From assembly GCA_012798185.1 (NCBI GenBank), contig JAAZNS010000013.1, positions 1 through 25,768 on the forward strand: a stretch of 25,768 bases of DNA. The letters run 5' to 3'. The notes beneath the pieces are model-generated. The model was given only the letters and a program-made list of their open reading frames with translations, made no database searches and was not told the origin of the DNA. The position numbers and the translations under genes are program-made. This DNA is from Chloroflexota bacterium (lineage in GTDB: Bacteria > Chloroflexota > Anaerolineae > Anaerolineales > UBA4823). Shown in pieces: positions 7,358-16,006 of this stretch (positions are counted from its first letter, which is position 1; the number at the start of each line of letters is the position of its first letter).

Positions 7358-7756
7358 TTATTTTGCTTTATCTGCCAGAACGACGCTGTCGATCTGAGTA
7401 AACACACCCTCGCCTCGCTGATTGGCATCCATGGCAGTTACAACAATACGGTCTTTTACATTGACTATAAATGCCATTTCGTCCATCAAAACGAGCGATT
7501 CACGTCCCCCGCGTTTTTCAGCCTTATCTACTGCCATCGCCAGGCGAGCCAGACCATCATCAGACAGGCTAATATCACGCGTTTCGAGACGTTTTTGAGC
7601 GTGATTGGAAAATTTCAGCGTTTGGGTTCCAGGTTGAGAAATCTTCTGCGCCAGTGTGTCAGCAAATGATTGTCCTTCCACCCGGTTTTGATCATTTCTG
7701 GCCGTGGAATTTGAAACAATTGGTTCGCTGGAATTTATTCGAATGGGATCAGCCAT
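7358..7756 (-). CDS. Flagellar operon protein, TIGR02530 family
   Basis: A 132-residue protein with the family core: LKFSNHAQKRLETRDISLSD, then a helix ending KAEKRGGRESLVLMDEMAFI, then VITAMD-like VVTAMDANQ and a closing FTQIDSVVL. This family is found between flgD and flgE in many Gram-positive and related flagellar operons. Its molecular role is not known; association with hook assembly is inferred from position. The first 45 residues are low-complexity and polar, as in exported or chaperoned flagellar proteins. The ribosome binding site is weak. It follows flgD by 17 bases. Confidence 0.85.
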   Translation of the reverse strand: MADPIRINSSEPIVSNSTARNDQNRVEGQSFADTLAQKISQPGTQTLKFSNHAQKRLETRDISLSDDGLARLAMAVDKAEKRGGRESLVLMDEMAFIVNVKDRIVVTAMDANQRGEGVFTQIDSVVLADKAK

Positions 7757-7773
7757 ATTGCTGTTATCGCTTT

Positions 7774-8040
7774 CTAGCTTGAAAATCCGAGAATAATTTC
7801 CATGTACTTTTTTATATCCTCGATGTTTGAACTAATGGACGTTAATTGTTGTAATGAATTGAGCTGCGCCATTTGTGCAACCATCTCTGAATTATTCATC
7901 GGTTCAAGCGGATCCTGATTCTTTAACTCTGCCAGCAAGAGCTGCATAAACGTGTCGGTGTCGAACGCTGACTTTTTTTCAGTTGCGCCTGCAACAGCTG
8001 TGTTCGATGATCCAGTTGACGTAATACTTGAAACAGACAT
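7774..8040 (-). CDS. flgD: Flagellar hook capping protein FlgD, minimal form
   Basis: Only 88 residues. The stretch FDTDTFMQLLLAELKNQDPL, then EPMNNSEMVAQMAQLNSLQQL, is the highly conserved N-terminal FlgD domain that enters the hook channel and directs FlgE polymerisation. The C-terminal Ig-like and tudor-like domains of longer homologues are absent; the stop follows shortly after the conserved region with no sign of frameshift. Short FlgD forms exist in Gram-positive bacteria, but this is at the small end. AAGGAG precedes the ATG at good spacing. Position between fliK and the TIGR02530 gene is canonical. Confidence 0.9.
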   Translation of the reverse strand: MSVSSITSTGSSNTAVAGATEKKSAFDTDTFMQLLLAELKNQDPLEPMNNSEMVAQMAQLNSLQQLTSISSNIEDIKKYMEIILGFSS

Positions 8041-8056
8041 GTTGTTCTCCTTTTCT

Positions 8057-9526
8057 TTAAATCCGATAATCTATCGCCGATTCTTTCCAATCAGATTTTT
8101 CTGAAGGAGTATCTCCATTATCGGCATTATTTTGTTTGTAATAAGTTTTCCATGTCGCTTTTTCTGCAAACTTATGGTTTGCTTCTTGGTAAGCGGCTTG
8201 TTGCTGCCCGCTGTTCACCGAAAGACTTGCCAGGTTTACGCCAGCATCTGATAATGATGTTCGCAGTTCAGATAAGCTGCGTTCCAACAGGATTCCGGTC
8301 GCTGGTGTATCGGTATTGAGTGTTACTGTCACGCCCTCTGATCCGCTGCTCAATCTTATCTCGATCTTTCCCAGATTTTCAGGATGTAATTGAATGCGCA
8401 GAGTTTGTCGCTCAGACCTACTGAGCAGATCGATTCCCTTAGTTACCTGACTGATGACCTCTGGTGATCGAGCTTCCGCCAAGCGGGCCGGCTCTTTTAC
8501 CTGAACGTCCAATTCTTGATATTGGACAGCGCCAATATTGGCTGCCTCTTGCGGTGGTGATTCTCCCTGCAGGTTATTGATATTTACTTTCACCTTTCGA
8601 GATTCCGAAACCAGATGTTCTGCAGTGGCTTTTCCTTCCTGAGTCTTCACTTCGGGTGATAAATTCTCTCTCTCCGAAGTCGAAACCACCGCAGCATCAA
8701 TATTTTTCCCTGTCGCTGACAAAGCTTTTGCAGAGTCCGCCTGGATATCAGATGTGATAGATTCTCCTGCAGCGTTCCCATCAGATTTTGGTTGAGCAGA
8801 TGCTTCGGAGTTTTCTGCTTTCGAGGGAACAGTTTTATCCTTGCTGGTTTCAACTATCGCCTTATAGTTCCCTTCACTATCAACCATGAACCCATCCTGC
8901 GGTTTTGCTGTCAAAGTTAATCGGGAATGCTCAATATTTTGCGCGTTTTCAGCCGGAGTCTGAGCTTTTTGAGTTTCATGGGCATCCGAGGGTACACTAT
9001 CCGCCGGTTGCGAAGATCGAGAATAATCAATCGCAATTCCCGTTTCCGCTTGTGTTAACAAGATACTATCCAAGTAAGGCGTTTGTTCTGCGCCAGGCTT
9101 TTCTGAGATGACCAGCGGTGAATCTGCTTCTATCGTTGAGCCAGGAACAATCTGATCAGCCGCAGCAGGCTGAGGCACCTTAGCTGAAGGATCAACAACA
9201 GCGGTTATAACAGTCTGAACCGTTTCAACCTGTCCCTCGGCGATAACATTTTGAGCTGGTGAGATCGCAGAAGCTTGCGGGTCAGAACTCTGAGCCTCAC
9301 TCCCGCTGTTTTCGGGCTGTCTATCCTGTGCCGACATCGGGTTAACTACCCCTTCGGTGGCAAGCGCCAGAGCTTCGGGGCTTTCTTCAGGTTTCATCGC
9401 TTTTTCAAGAACGCGGTCGAACGAAGCATCGCCGGCATAATCGGTCTCACCTGGATTTGCCTTCGATGCTGGTGGCGGCATGGCGGATGCCTCCATCGCC
9501 ACCTGAAAAGTCATTACATCACTCAT
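8057..9526 (-). CDS. fliK: Flagellar hook-length control protein FliK
   Basis: A 489-residue protein. The first ~350 residues are Ala/Glu/Ser/Pro-rich and probably extended, the ruler part. The C-terminal Flg_hook domain (about residues 360-445) includes TLRIQLHPENLGKIEIRL, VTVTLNTDTPATGILLERSL and LRTSLSDAGVNLASLSV, matching FliK and the switch region that touches FlhB. I start at ATG 9526 because GGAGGT lies just upstream; a TTG four codons earlier would contain that ribosome binding site. It sits between flgB and flgD, the usual fliK-flgD order. It is exported during hook growth. Confidence 0.92.
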   Translation of the reverse strand: MSDVMTFQVAMEASAMPPPASKANPGETDYAGDASFDRVLEKAMKPEESPEALALATEGVVNPMSAQDRQPENSGSEAQSSDPQASAISPAQNVIAEGQVETVQTVITAVVDPSAKVPQPAAADQIVPGSTIEADSPLVISEKPGAEQTPYLDSILLTQAETGIAIDYSRSSQPADSVPSDAHETQKAQTPAENAQNIEHSRLTLTAKPQDGFMVDSEGNYKAIVETSKDKTVPSKAENSEASAQPKSDGNAAGESITSDIQADSAKALSATGKNIDAAVVSTSERENLSPEVKTQEGKATAEHLVSESRKVKVNINNLQGESPPQEAANIGAVQYQELDVQVKEPARLAEARSPEVISQVTKGIDLLSRSERQTLRIQLHPENLGKIEIRLSSGSEGVTVTLNTDTPATGILLERSLSELRTSLSDAGVNLASLSVNSGQQQAAYQEANHKFAEKATWKTYYKQNNADNGDTPSEKSDWKESAIDYRI

Positions 9527-9541
9527 TGTTACCTCCAATCA

Positions 9542-9943
9542 TTATTTAATGACCTGTTTCAATAAATTGAACTTTTTAGCGACTAACTGAACCATCGCTT
9601 GGTAGTTCAAAACAGTTTCGGTCATATCGGTTAATTCCGCATCGATGTCTACATTATTTCCATCTGCGCGTTCGGTGCCTCCTTTCTTTGAACTAATCTG
9701 GATCGTAGCCGATTGATTACCGGCTGTATCGATATGCTTGATATGGTTAGTTATCAAATGCAATTTACCTTTACTTCCCATAACATTATTCAATGTCGTC
9801 TGAAAATCAACTGACTGTGCCTTATAATCAGGCGTATCGATATTCGCCAGGTTTTGGCTGATTACCTCTTGTTTTTTTGTCAGCCCGTTCAAAGCATTTT
9901 GGGCTGCTCGTAATGCTGAATCTGAAGTTATCGAATCGGTCAT
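9542..9943 (-). CDS. flgB: Flagellar proximal rod protein FlgB
   Basis: A 133-residue rod protein. The N-terminal motif VISQNLANIDTPDYKAQSVDF is diagnostic of FlgB. The middle carries RADGNNVDIDAELTDMTETV and the end LNYQAMVQLVAKKFNLLKQV, both typical of the family. FlgB forms the innermost rod with FlgC, FlgF and FliE. In most genomes flgB directly precedes flgC; here it lies after the transglycosylase gene, nearly 6 kb from flgC. No second flgB is visible in the window. Length is normal and there is no sign of decay. Confidence 0.93.
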   Translation of the reverse strand: MTDSITSDSALRAAQNALNGLTKKQEVISQNLANIDTPDYKAQSVDFQTTLNNVMGSKGKLHLITNHIKHIDTAGNQSATIQISSKKGGTERADGNNVDIDAELTDMTETVLNYQAMVQLVAKKFNLLKQVIK

Positions 9944-9969
9944 GGGTCACTTACCTTCCATTCTCCCGT

Positions 9970-10506
9970 TTATTTCAAATAATTGAGAACGCGTTTAACA
10001 TAGGTCTGAGTTTGTGTATATGGCGGAATGCCTCCATACTTATCCACTGCACCAGGACCAGCATTGTAGGCTGCCAAGGCAAGCGATACATTGTTGTTGT
10101 ATTTATCCAACAAACGATGCAAAAACTTTGTGCCGCCAAAGATATTTTGTTCAGGGTCGAAGGGATCATCAACACCCAGACTTGCAGCAGTAGCAGGCAT
10201 TAGCTGCATTAATCCCTGAGCCCCGCTAGATGACACGGCATCGGGATTAAAATTAGATTCAGCTTTGATTACCGCCTTGATCAAACTGGCATCTACATCG
10301 TATTTTTCAGCTGCGGCGGTGATTATTTCCGAAAATTTCCCAGAAACAGAGCCGGAATTTTTAGTCGAACCTACATCCGCGGCAACATCGGCAGCCTCAG
10401 CCTGAGATGTTGAGTCGGAAGTATTGCTCAGTCTTTCATTTAACAAAGTAAATAAAAGCTGATACATAACCATTTGAAATTGGGAAGAGAAATAAGAGGC
10501 ATCCAT
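9970..10506 (-). CDS. Flagellar-operon lytic transglycosylase (SLT family)
   Basis: A 178-residue protein with a full SLT/goose-lysozyme-like domain (about 58-178). The catalytic Glu83 lies in IKAVIKAESNFNP, followed by SSGAQGLMQLMPATA (93-107) and ALAAYNAGPGAV (143-154). It should cleave peptidoglycan so that the rod can cross the wall. The N-terminus has no Sec signal peptide and no lipobox; residues 1-26 look like an amphipathic helix. Export by the flagellar type III system is therefore plausible (inference), making it a functional analogue of the muramidase half of FlgJ. AGGA precedes the start. The gene lies between fliJ and flgB. Confidence 0.88.
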   Translation of the reverse strand: MDASYFSSQFQMVMYQLLFTLLNERLSNTSDSTSQAEAADVAADVGSTKNSGSVSGKFSEIITAAAEKYDVDASLIKAVIKAESNFNPDAVSSSGAQGLMQLMPATAASLGVDDPFDPEQNIFGGTKFLHRLLDKYNNNVSLALAAYNAGPGAVDKYGGIPPYTQTQTYVKRVLNYLK

Positions 10507-10519
10507 AATTTATCCTGAT

Positions 10520-10972
10520 TTACGCAGCATTATTCATTTGCCGAAACGCCCGCGAGATGTAAATATCATCTTGCAGACGGTTTTCTTTCTGAGCTTGCTC
10601 TGCCATATAACGTTCGATTTCACGGTCTTTCAGTGTTTGCAATGCTTCATCATCTTGTTTGGCACTGATCACTTCCTTCCGTTTTTCCTGAACCTGATAT
10701 TCGAGTTCGACCAAATAAGCTTCCTGTTGGATGATGCGCTCATTCACATTGTTCAAGCTGGACCGCAATCGTGAAATTAAAAACAAATCGATATCGCCCT
10801 GCTGCCCATCTTTTAATTGATTGATGATCCGCCCGCGGCTATCATGCAGAGCTTCTAAAACTGTTTGACCGCGTTTTTGCGTTTGCAAAAGACGTCCCAG
10901 TTCTATTTCCAATACTTCCACCCGATTGTGACGATAATCCAGAACAGGTTGAAGTGAAAATTTAGGCGGCAT
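10520..10972 (-). CDS. fliJ: Flagellar export protein FliJ
   Basis: A 150-residue, almost wholly alpha-helical protein with long charged heptads, as expected for the FliJ coiled coil that inserts into the FliI hexamer and contacts FlhA. The N-terminus FSLQPVLDYRHNRVEVLEIEL is the typical FliJ start. Identity rests on this, the length and the position directly after fliI. The sequence is fast-evolving, so similarity to distant homologues will be weak. GGAG lies about ten bases before the ATG. The gap to fliI is 15 bases. Confidence 0.88.
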   Translation of the reverse strand: MPPKFSLQPVLDYRHNRVEVLEIELGRLLQTQKRGQTVLEALHDSRGRIINQLKDGQQGDIDLFLISRLRSSLNNVNERIIQQEAYLVELEYQVQEKRKEVISAKQDDEALQTLKDREIERYMAEQAQKENRLQDDIYISRAFRQMNNAA

Positions 10973-10987
10973 ATATATCTATCTCCA

Positions 10988-12301
10988 TTAAATTGCTTTC
11001 ATCATGTTCAAACATTCTTCGAAGGGCGTAAACTCATGCTGACCTTGTTGTAGTAATGCCATAATCGCAGGCAAAGCTTCAATGGCGGCATCAATCTCGG
11101 GGTCAGAGCCCTTCACATAAGCACCAATATTGATTAAATCTCTGGCTTTTTCATAGGTCGCCAACAGTTTACGCACTTTTGCTGCGTTTGCACGATGTTC
11201 CGGAGTCGTCACTGCCGGCATCACGCGGCTAACACTATTCAATACATCAATCGCAGGGTAATGATTCCTCGCTGCCAAATCGCGGGTGAGCACGATATGT
11301 CCATCCAAGATACTGCGAGCGGCATCGCAAATAGGCTCGGTAAAATCATCACCTTCTACTAATACGGTATAAAACCCCGTGATTGATCCTTTTTCACTAT
11401 TGCCCGCTCTCTCTAACAGCTTGGGCAGTAAGGCAAATACAGAAGGAGGATATCCTTTACTCGCAGGAGGTTCACCAATTGCCAAGCCAACTTCTCTCTG
11501 TGCCATGGCAAAACGGGTTACCGAATCCATCAACAAGGTAACATTCAATCCATTGGATCGAAAGTATTCAGCAATCGTCGTTGCCACCCAGGCTGCTTTC
11601 AGTCGGATGAGGGCTGGTTGATCTGAGGTGGAAACAACCACTACCGACCGTTTGAGACCCTGCTCACCCAAATCATGATCGATAAATTCCTGAACTTCTC
11701 TTCCACGTTCGCCGACCAAAGCTATTACACTGACATCTGCTTTGGAACTGCGAGCAATGCTGCCCATCAGCACACTCTTTCCCACTCCGCTACCAGCAAA
11801 AATACCTAACCTTTGTCCTTTTCCTGTGGTCAGCAAGCCGTCCAATACACGGATGCCGGTTACCATTGGTTCGGTAATTGCCTGGCGTTTCAAAGGGTGC
11901 GGCGCTGCATTGTACGTTGGTACTGTTTGAAGTTCCCCAAAAGATCCTTTGCCATCGATAGGTTTTCCTAATCCATCCAAAACCCGTCCCAAAAGCGCAT
12001 CGCCTACTGGCGTGCGGAAAGCTGTCCTAAGCGGTATGATTGGGCAACCGGGTTGAATGCCCTGCATATCGCCAAGGGGCATGAGTAAAGTCCGCTGTTC
12101 GCGAAAACCCACAACTTCTGCAATCAGGGTGGGTGAATCGTTGGCTCGAATTTCACACACCTCTCCAATCTGGCAGTCCAAGCCTGTGGCTTCGATGGTC
12201 AATCCTACCACCTGAACGATTCTCCCCGATAAACGAATGGTATTCAAAAGGTTTAGCGCCAGATGGTAGCGGGTTAGATCAGGGAAAGTTGGATTGTTCA
12301 T
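10988..12301 (-). CDS. fliI: Flagellar type III export ATPase FliI
   Basis: A 437-residue homologue of the F1 beta subunit. Walker A is AGSGVGKS (169-176), the catalytic glutamate region is VGERGREV (196-203), and Walker B ends in LLMDS (256-260), followed by VTRFAMAQREVGLAIGEPP. The C-terminal helical domain (about 360-437) is complete. FliI hexamers unfold or release export substrates at the flagellar gate with FliH and FliJ. Its ATG overlaps the fliH stop in an ATGA arrangement (12298-12301), indicating translational coupling. Length is standard. Confidence 0.97.
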   Translation of the reverse strand: MNNPTFPDLTRYHLALNLLNTIRLSGRIVQVVGLTIEATGLDCQIGEVCEIRANDSPTLIAEVVGFREQRTLLMPLGDMQGIQPGCPIIPLRTAFRTPVGDALLGRVLDGLGKPIDGKGSFGELQTVPTYNAAPHPLKRQAITEPMVTGIRVLDGLLTTGKGQRLGIFAGSGVGKSVLMGSIARSSKADVSVIALVGERGREVQEFIDHDLGEQGLKRSVVVVSTSDQPALIRLKAAWVATTIAEYFRSNGLNVTLLMDSVTRFAMAQREVGLAIGEPPASKGYPPSVFALLPKLLERAGNSEKGSITGFYTVLVEGDDFTEPICDAARSILDGHIVLTRDLAARNHYPAIDVLNSVSRVMPAVTTPEHRANAAKVRKLLATYEKARDLINIGAYVKGSDPEIDAAIEALPAIMALLQQGQHEFTPFEECLNMMKAI

Positions 12302-13239
12302 GGCGCGTTCCCTACCGGCAGCGATAAGGTATCCATCAAGGTATCTTTCGCCATCTGTAATTGCGTTTCAATCCGCGCATCCACACTTCCATATTGGCCT
12401 TCGATGAAGCACCCGCCTCGTTTGATAATTTCGGATGGGATAAGTTCAATTTTTTGCCCGCTGAAAGTGGCTTGCTGGTTTGCCCAGTGAGGGGTTAAAG
12501 CTGCAGCATCTTCTGGGTGCACATAAATTCGAAGATCTCCCAATGTCTTTGCCTGAGCCAAAGCTCTGGAAAAAGCATTGCCCAAGGTGTCTGGATCCAG
12601 GGGAAGCCCCTCGCCAAACAATGATTGAGCAATCTCGATCACTAAACGAAGCATCATCATCTCTCCTTTTGAGAGAGTGCTATCCCGCCAGGTTTCCACT
12701 TCTTCAACAATAGCTCGGGCTGTTTTTAATAAATCTGAAATTTCCGCATTGGCAGCGTTCAAGCCATCCTGATATGCCTGATGAGTTAATTGCGCAGCTT
12801 GGTTTTCAGCCTGCTGAATAATCTCATTGGCTTTGGCTTCTGCCCGGGCAATAATTTCGGCTGCCTGAGCATTTGTCTGCGCAAGGATAGAATCTGATTT
12901 CTGCGACATCAGATTAAAATATTGACCTTCGGACTCGTTTTCTTTGCTCTTATCCAAATGAAAACCGCGGTTACGATTCACCACGAATGCATCTTCAATT
13001 TCTGATGGTTTCCAACAAGATAAATTTTCTTGCACCTCTTGAACATAGCCAGACCTTTCGGTTGGTGAATGATCAACCGCAGCAGATACACTTGGAAAAT
13101 GAAACTGTGTCCATCCACTTGCCGAGCGATATTCCTCTTCCTGGGATTCTTGGGCATCGACCAAAGGCGGTGCTTCTTCCACAAATGTCAATGGAGATTT
13201 GGAAGATATACTGTTGGGTTTCCAGGATTTAACAATCAT
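12298..13239 (-). CDS. fliH: Flagellar export ATPase regulator FliH
   Basis: A 313-residue protein. Residues 1-130 are polar and poorly conserved. From about 130 there is a long helical segment (AEIIARAEAKANEIIQQAEN) like the b-subunit stalk of F-type ATPases. The C-terminal domain (about 200-300) includes LRIYVHPEDAAALTPHW and IKRGGCFIEGQYGSVDARIE, a good match to FliH/YscL. FliH binds FliI and tethers it to the C-ring. It is longer than many homologues because of the N-terminal extension. GGAG lies ten bases before the ATG. The 3' end overlaps fliI by four bases. Confidence 0.93.
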   Translation of the reverse strand: MIVKSWKPNSISSKSPLTFVEEAPPLVDAQESQEEEYRSASGWTQFHFPSVSAAVDHSPTERSGYVQEVQENLSCWKPSEIEDAFVVNRNRGFHLDKSKENESEGQYFNLMSQKSDSILAQTNAQAAEIIARAEAKANEIIQQAENQAAQLTHQAYQDGLNAANAEISDLLKTARAIVEEVETWRDSTLSKGEMMMLRLVIEIAQSLFGEGLPLDPDTLGNAFSRALAQAKTLGDLRIYVHPEDAAALTPHWANQQATFSGQKIELIPSEIIKRGGCFIEGQYGSVDARIETQLQMAKDTLMDTLSLPVGNAP

Positions 13240-13262
13240 TAAAATTGCTCTCCAGCAAAAAA

Positions 13263-14282
13263 TCAGGCAATAATTGCGTATTCAGCGCCGCCGCCGCCAA
13301 TAACAATTTCTTCCGACTCTTCCAACGATCGCACAATATCCACAATCCGGCGTTGGGCACCATATACATTCTTTGCTAATTGCGGACCCAGTAAATCTAC
13401 TTCCTCGGCTAATGATTCTCGAGCGCGCTCAGAAAGGTTGCGCAATACCAGATCACGTACTTTCTCAGGGGCACCTTTCAAAGCTAACGCCAGGTCTTGT
13501 TTATTTACATCTCTAAGCACGCGCTGCATGCTGCGGTCGTCCAATTTGACCAGGTCATCGAAGGTGAACATATTGGAACGGATTTCTTCCACCAAAGCGG
13601 GGCTTACCGGTTCCAGGGTATCAAAAATTGTCTTCTGAACGCCGCGGTCTACCTGATTGAGCATTTTCACCAAAAATGATACGCCGCCTGTTTCGCGGAA
13701 CCCTGCCACGCTGATTACTCCCGACAATTTATGCTTCAAGCCTCGCTCAATCACATCCACGACGTGCGGAGAAACACGATCCATCTTTGCCAATCGCAGC
13801 GTGACCTCTACCTGCAATTCGGGAGACATATTCGTCAAAATGTCGGCAGCTAATTTTGCTTCTAGATATGAAAGAACCAAAGCAATTGTTTGAGGGTGCT
13901 CTTCTTGTAATAACGCGGCGATCTGCGCTGCATCAGCGTTCTTGACAATTTCGAAGGAAGATAGCTGCTGGCTGGCAGAAATCCGTTCGAGAATTTCGGC
14001 ACCGCGTCTTGGTCCTACTGCTCGAGCTAATAATTGACGTGAATAATCCACACCACCCGTTGTTAAATTCGAAGAAGCCATCGATAATTCTGCTGCTTCC
14101 TGCATTACTTGACTTCTTACTTCGTGCGTTACGGTGCCCACTTCACTCACTGCCAGCAATACCCGTTCAAGATCACTCTCTCCCAAATATGCCAGCACTT
14201 TGGAAGATCGTTCAACACCTAAACATAAAAGCAGTGTGGCTGCCTTATATAATCCTTTGTTTTCCATCACCGAGTTAGCCAT
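13263..14282 (-). CDS. fliG: Flagellar motor switch protein FliG
   Basis: A 339-residue C-ring protein. The N-terminal domain binds FliF. The middle domain carries the EHPQ motif (128-131, in EEHPQTIALVLSYL). The C-terminal domain contains the armadillo hinge and the torque helix around residues 238-265 (MFTFDDLVKLDDRSMQRVLR) with the charged residues that engage the stator. It overlaps the 3' end of fliF by eight bases, the usual coupled fliF-fliG arrangement. The tail EIVIGGGGAEYAIIA is a short extension. A second in-frame ATG at codon 6 is an alternative start. Confidence 0.97.
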   Translation of the reverse strand: MANSVMENKGLYKAATLLLCLGVERSSKVLAYLGESDLERVLLAVSEVGTVTHEVRSQVMQEAAELSMASSNLTTGGVDYSRQLLARAVGPRRGAEILERISASQQLSSFEIVKNADAAQIAALLQEEHPQTIALVLSYLEAKLAADILTNMSPELQVEVTLRLAKMDRVSPHVVDVIERGLKHKLSGVISVAGFRETGGVSFLVKMLNQVDRGVQKTIFDTLEPVSPALVEEIRSNMFTFDDLVKLDDRSMQRVLRDVNKQDLALALKGAPEKVRDLVLRNLSERARESLAEEVDLLGPQLAKNVYGAQRRIVDIVRSLEESEEIVIGGGGAEYAIIA

Positions 14283-15963
14283 TGCGCTTTTCGTCCTCGT
14301 TCAGCCATAATTGAATCGCTTCTGCCAGGCTTGATGGATCATCATCGGCAATGCCTTCGATAACTTTTTGCAATTGTGCGTATTCGGGCGTGACAGAAGG
14401 AACCTCAATTTTTGGCATGTTTTTGATCGTAGGTTTCGGTTTAGTCACTGCTTCGCCCTCAAACGGCGTACCAGCTTTCGTATCGACAGAAGATTCTAAT
14501 TGCCCAGGAACACCTGCTCCGGCAGCCTGCAGGTGATGAGGCGTGCCTGCGGGCAGCCCTAATTCAGAAACAGGTTTCATCACCGGTGTCCAGGCTTCTG
14601 TTGAAGCAAGGCGTAAATTGCCTAATAACCGGCTCACATAAAACAATAATGCTAGGACTGCCAGACCAGCTGCCACATACCCGCCAATTTTGAAATATAG
14701 ATCTTGTTTTTGGCTGCTTTCAAGTTCTTCTGCTTGTGTTTCTACATAGGTGCGGTCGAAAGCCAAAGATTCTACTGCAAAGGTATCTCCCCGCTTTTCA
14801 TCGATACCTGCAGCGGCTGCAATCACCGATTTAAGGGTTGCCAGTTGTTCCTCATCAGTAATGCCATCGACAAGCACCGATAACGATACGCGGGTTATCG
14901 CTCCGGGTGTAAATACTTCTTCGGATTTAATTTGAGTAACTTCATAGTTATTCGTCGTCTCATTACGGGCATAGCTGACCCCTGTATTCTCACTGCCAGT
15001 ACCAGTTGCGGCAGGCGGGAGATTGGAAGCCGCACCCGGAATTCCCTCCACAGTTCCAGAGGTTGTCGTATAGACTTCCATAATGCTTTGTGAACTTAAC
15101 ACCGCAGATTTATTCGGATCGACCGACTGGGTAACAGTTTGTCTTTCGGTGAAATCCAGGGTAACATTTGCTTGTACAATGGATTTATTGGGACCCAAAG
15201 CTGAATCCAGCAGTGTTTGCACTTTATTCTTGATTTCATTGGCTGCCGCAGCTTCAGCAGCTCTCCGGCTGTCGGTTTGCGCTAACGCCGAACCAGTCCC
15301 TCCCGATTCGCCCGACGAATACATGTTACCTTTGACGTCTACGACTACCACATTCTCAGGGCTCAAACCTTCAACGCTGCTGGCTAATAAATGAGTGATT
15401 GCACTTACCTGACTGCTGTCTAAATGCGCGCCAGCTTTTTCTTTTATTGTTACCGAGGCTGTTGTGGGAGATTGCTGACTGGCTAATAAAGAATCTTCAG
15501 GGATTACGATATGCACCCGTACTGCATCGACAGCGGCAAGGCTACCAATAGTGCGCTCCAATTCACCTTCCAAAGCTTGTTGATAATTAATCCGTTGTGT
15601 GAACTCGGTCATTCCCAGTGTGTTGCCGCTGAAAATTTCAAAACCTACAGTGCTCGATTCAGGTAACCCTTCTTTTGCCATAGATATCCTGACATCGTAA
15701 ACCTGATCGCTCGGCACGAGAATAGTCCCGCTGCCCTGCAGTTTGTAATCAATGCCACTTTCCTGCAATTTGGATACGATCTGCCCGGCATCGGCTTCAC
15801 TCAATCCACTATAAGCCACCTCATAACTAGGGGTTTGCGCCCAGATGATAAACAACGGAATCAACACCACCCCCAGCGCTACCAAAACAACAAATACAAA
15901 TCTTGACGATTTGCTTTGTTGTTTCCAGAATCCCGAGAATTGTTGACTGACTTGAGCTAACAT
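14275..15963 (-). CDS. fliF: Flagellar MS-ring protein FliF
   Basis: A 562-residue membrane protein that builds the MS ring. One membrane segment lies at about 21-42 and the second at about 425-446. Between them is the extracytoplasmic YscJ/FliF region, with EVAYSGLSEADAGQIVSKLQ, then TQRINYQQALEGELERTIGS and VVVVDVKGNMYSSG. The cytoplasmic C-terminus (last 35 residues, PEYAQLQKVIEGIADDDPSS onwards) is the FliG-binding motif. No clear Shine-Dalgarno precedes the ATG, so initiation may be weak or coupled. It follows fliE by 43 bases. Confidence 0.96.
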   Translation of the reverse strand: MLAQVSQQFSGFWKQQSKSSRFVFVVLVALGVVLIPLFIIWAQTPSYEVAYSGLSEADAGQIVSKLQESGIDYKLQGSGTILVPSDQVYDVRISMAKEGLPESSTVGFEIFSGNTLGMTEFTQRINYQQALEGELERTIGSLAAVDAVRVHIVIPEDSLLASQQSPTTASVTIKEKAGAHLDSSQVSAITHLLASSVEGLSPENVVVVDVKGNMYSSGESGGTGSALAQTDSRRAAEAAAANEIKNKVQTLLDSALGPNKSIVQANVTLDFTERQTVTQSVDPNKSAVLSSQSIMEVYTTTSGTVEGIPGAASNLPPAATGTGSENTGVSYARNETTNNYEVTQIKSEEVFTPGAITRVSLSVLVDGITDEEQLATLKSVIAAAAGIDEKRGDTFAVESLAFDRTYVETQAEELESSQKQDLYFKIGGYVAAGLAVLALLFYVSRLLGNLRLASTEAWTPVMKPVSELGLPAGTPHHLQAAGAGVPGQLESSVDTKAGTPFEGEAVTKPKPTIKNMPKIEVPSVTPEYAQLQKVIEGIADDDPSSLAEAIQLWLNEDEKRNG

Positions 15964-16006
15964 AGGCAGTAATTATTTACTTTTCTATAAATTTCATTAG
16001 ACCGTT

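Noticed and set aside
9527..9538. TTG start of fliK at 9538.
   Set aside because: The GGAGGT ribosome binding site for the ATG at 9526 lies inside this extension.
9275..9565. Plus-strand open frame opposite the start of fliK.
   Set aside because: Shadow of the low-complexity fliK frame; no ribosome binding site and no family resemblance.
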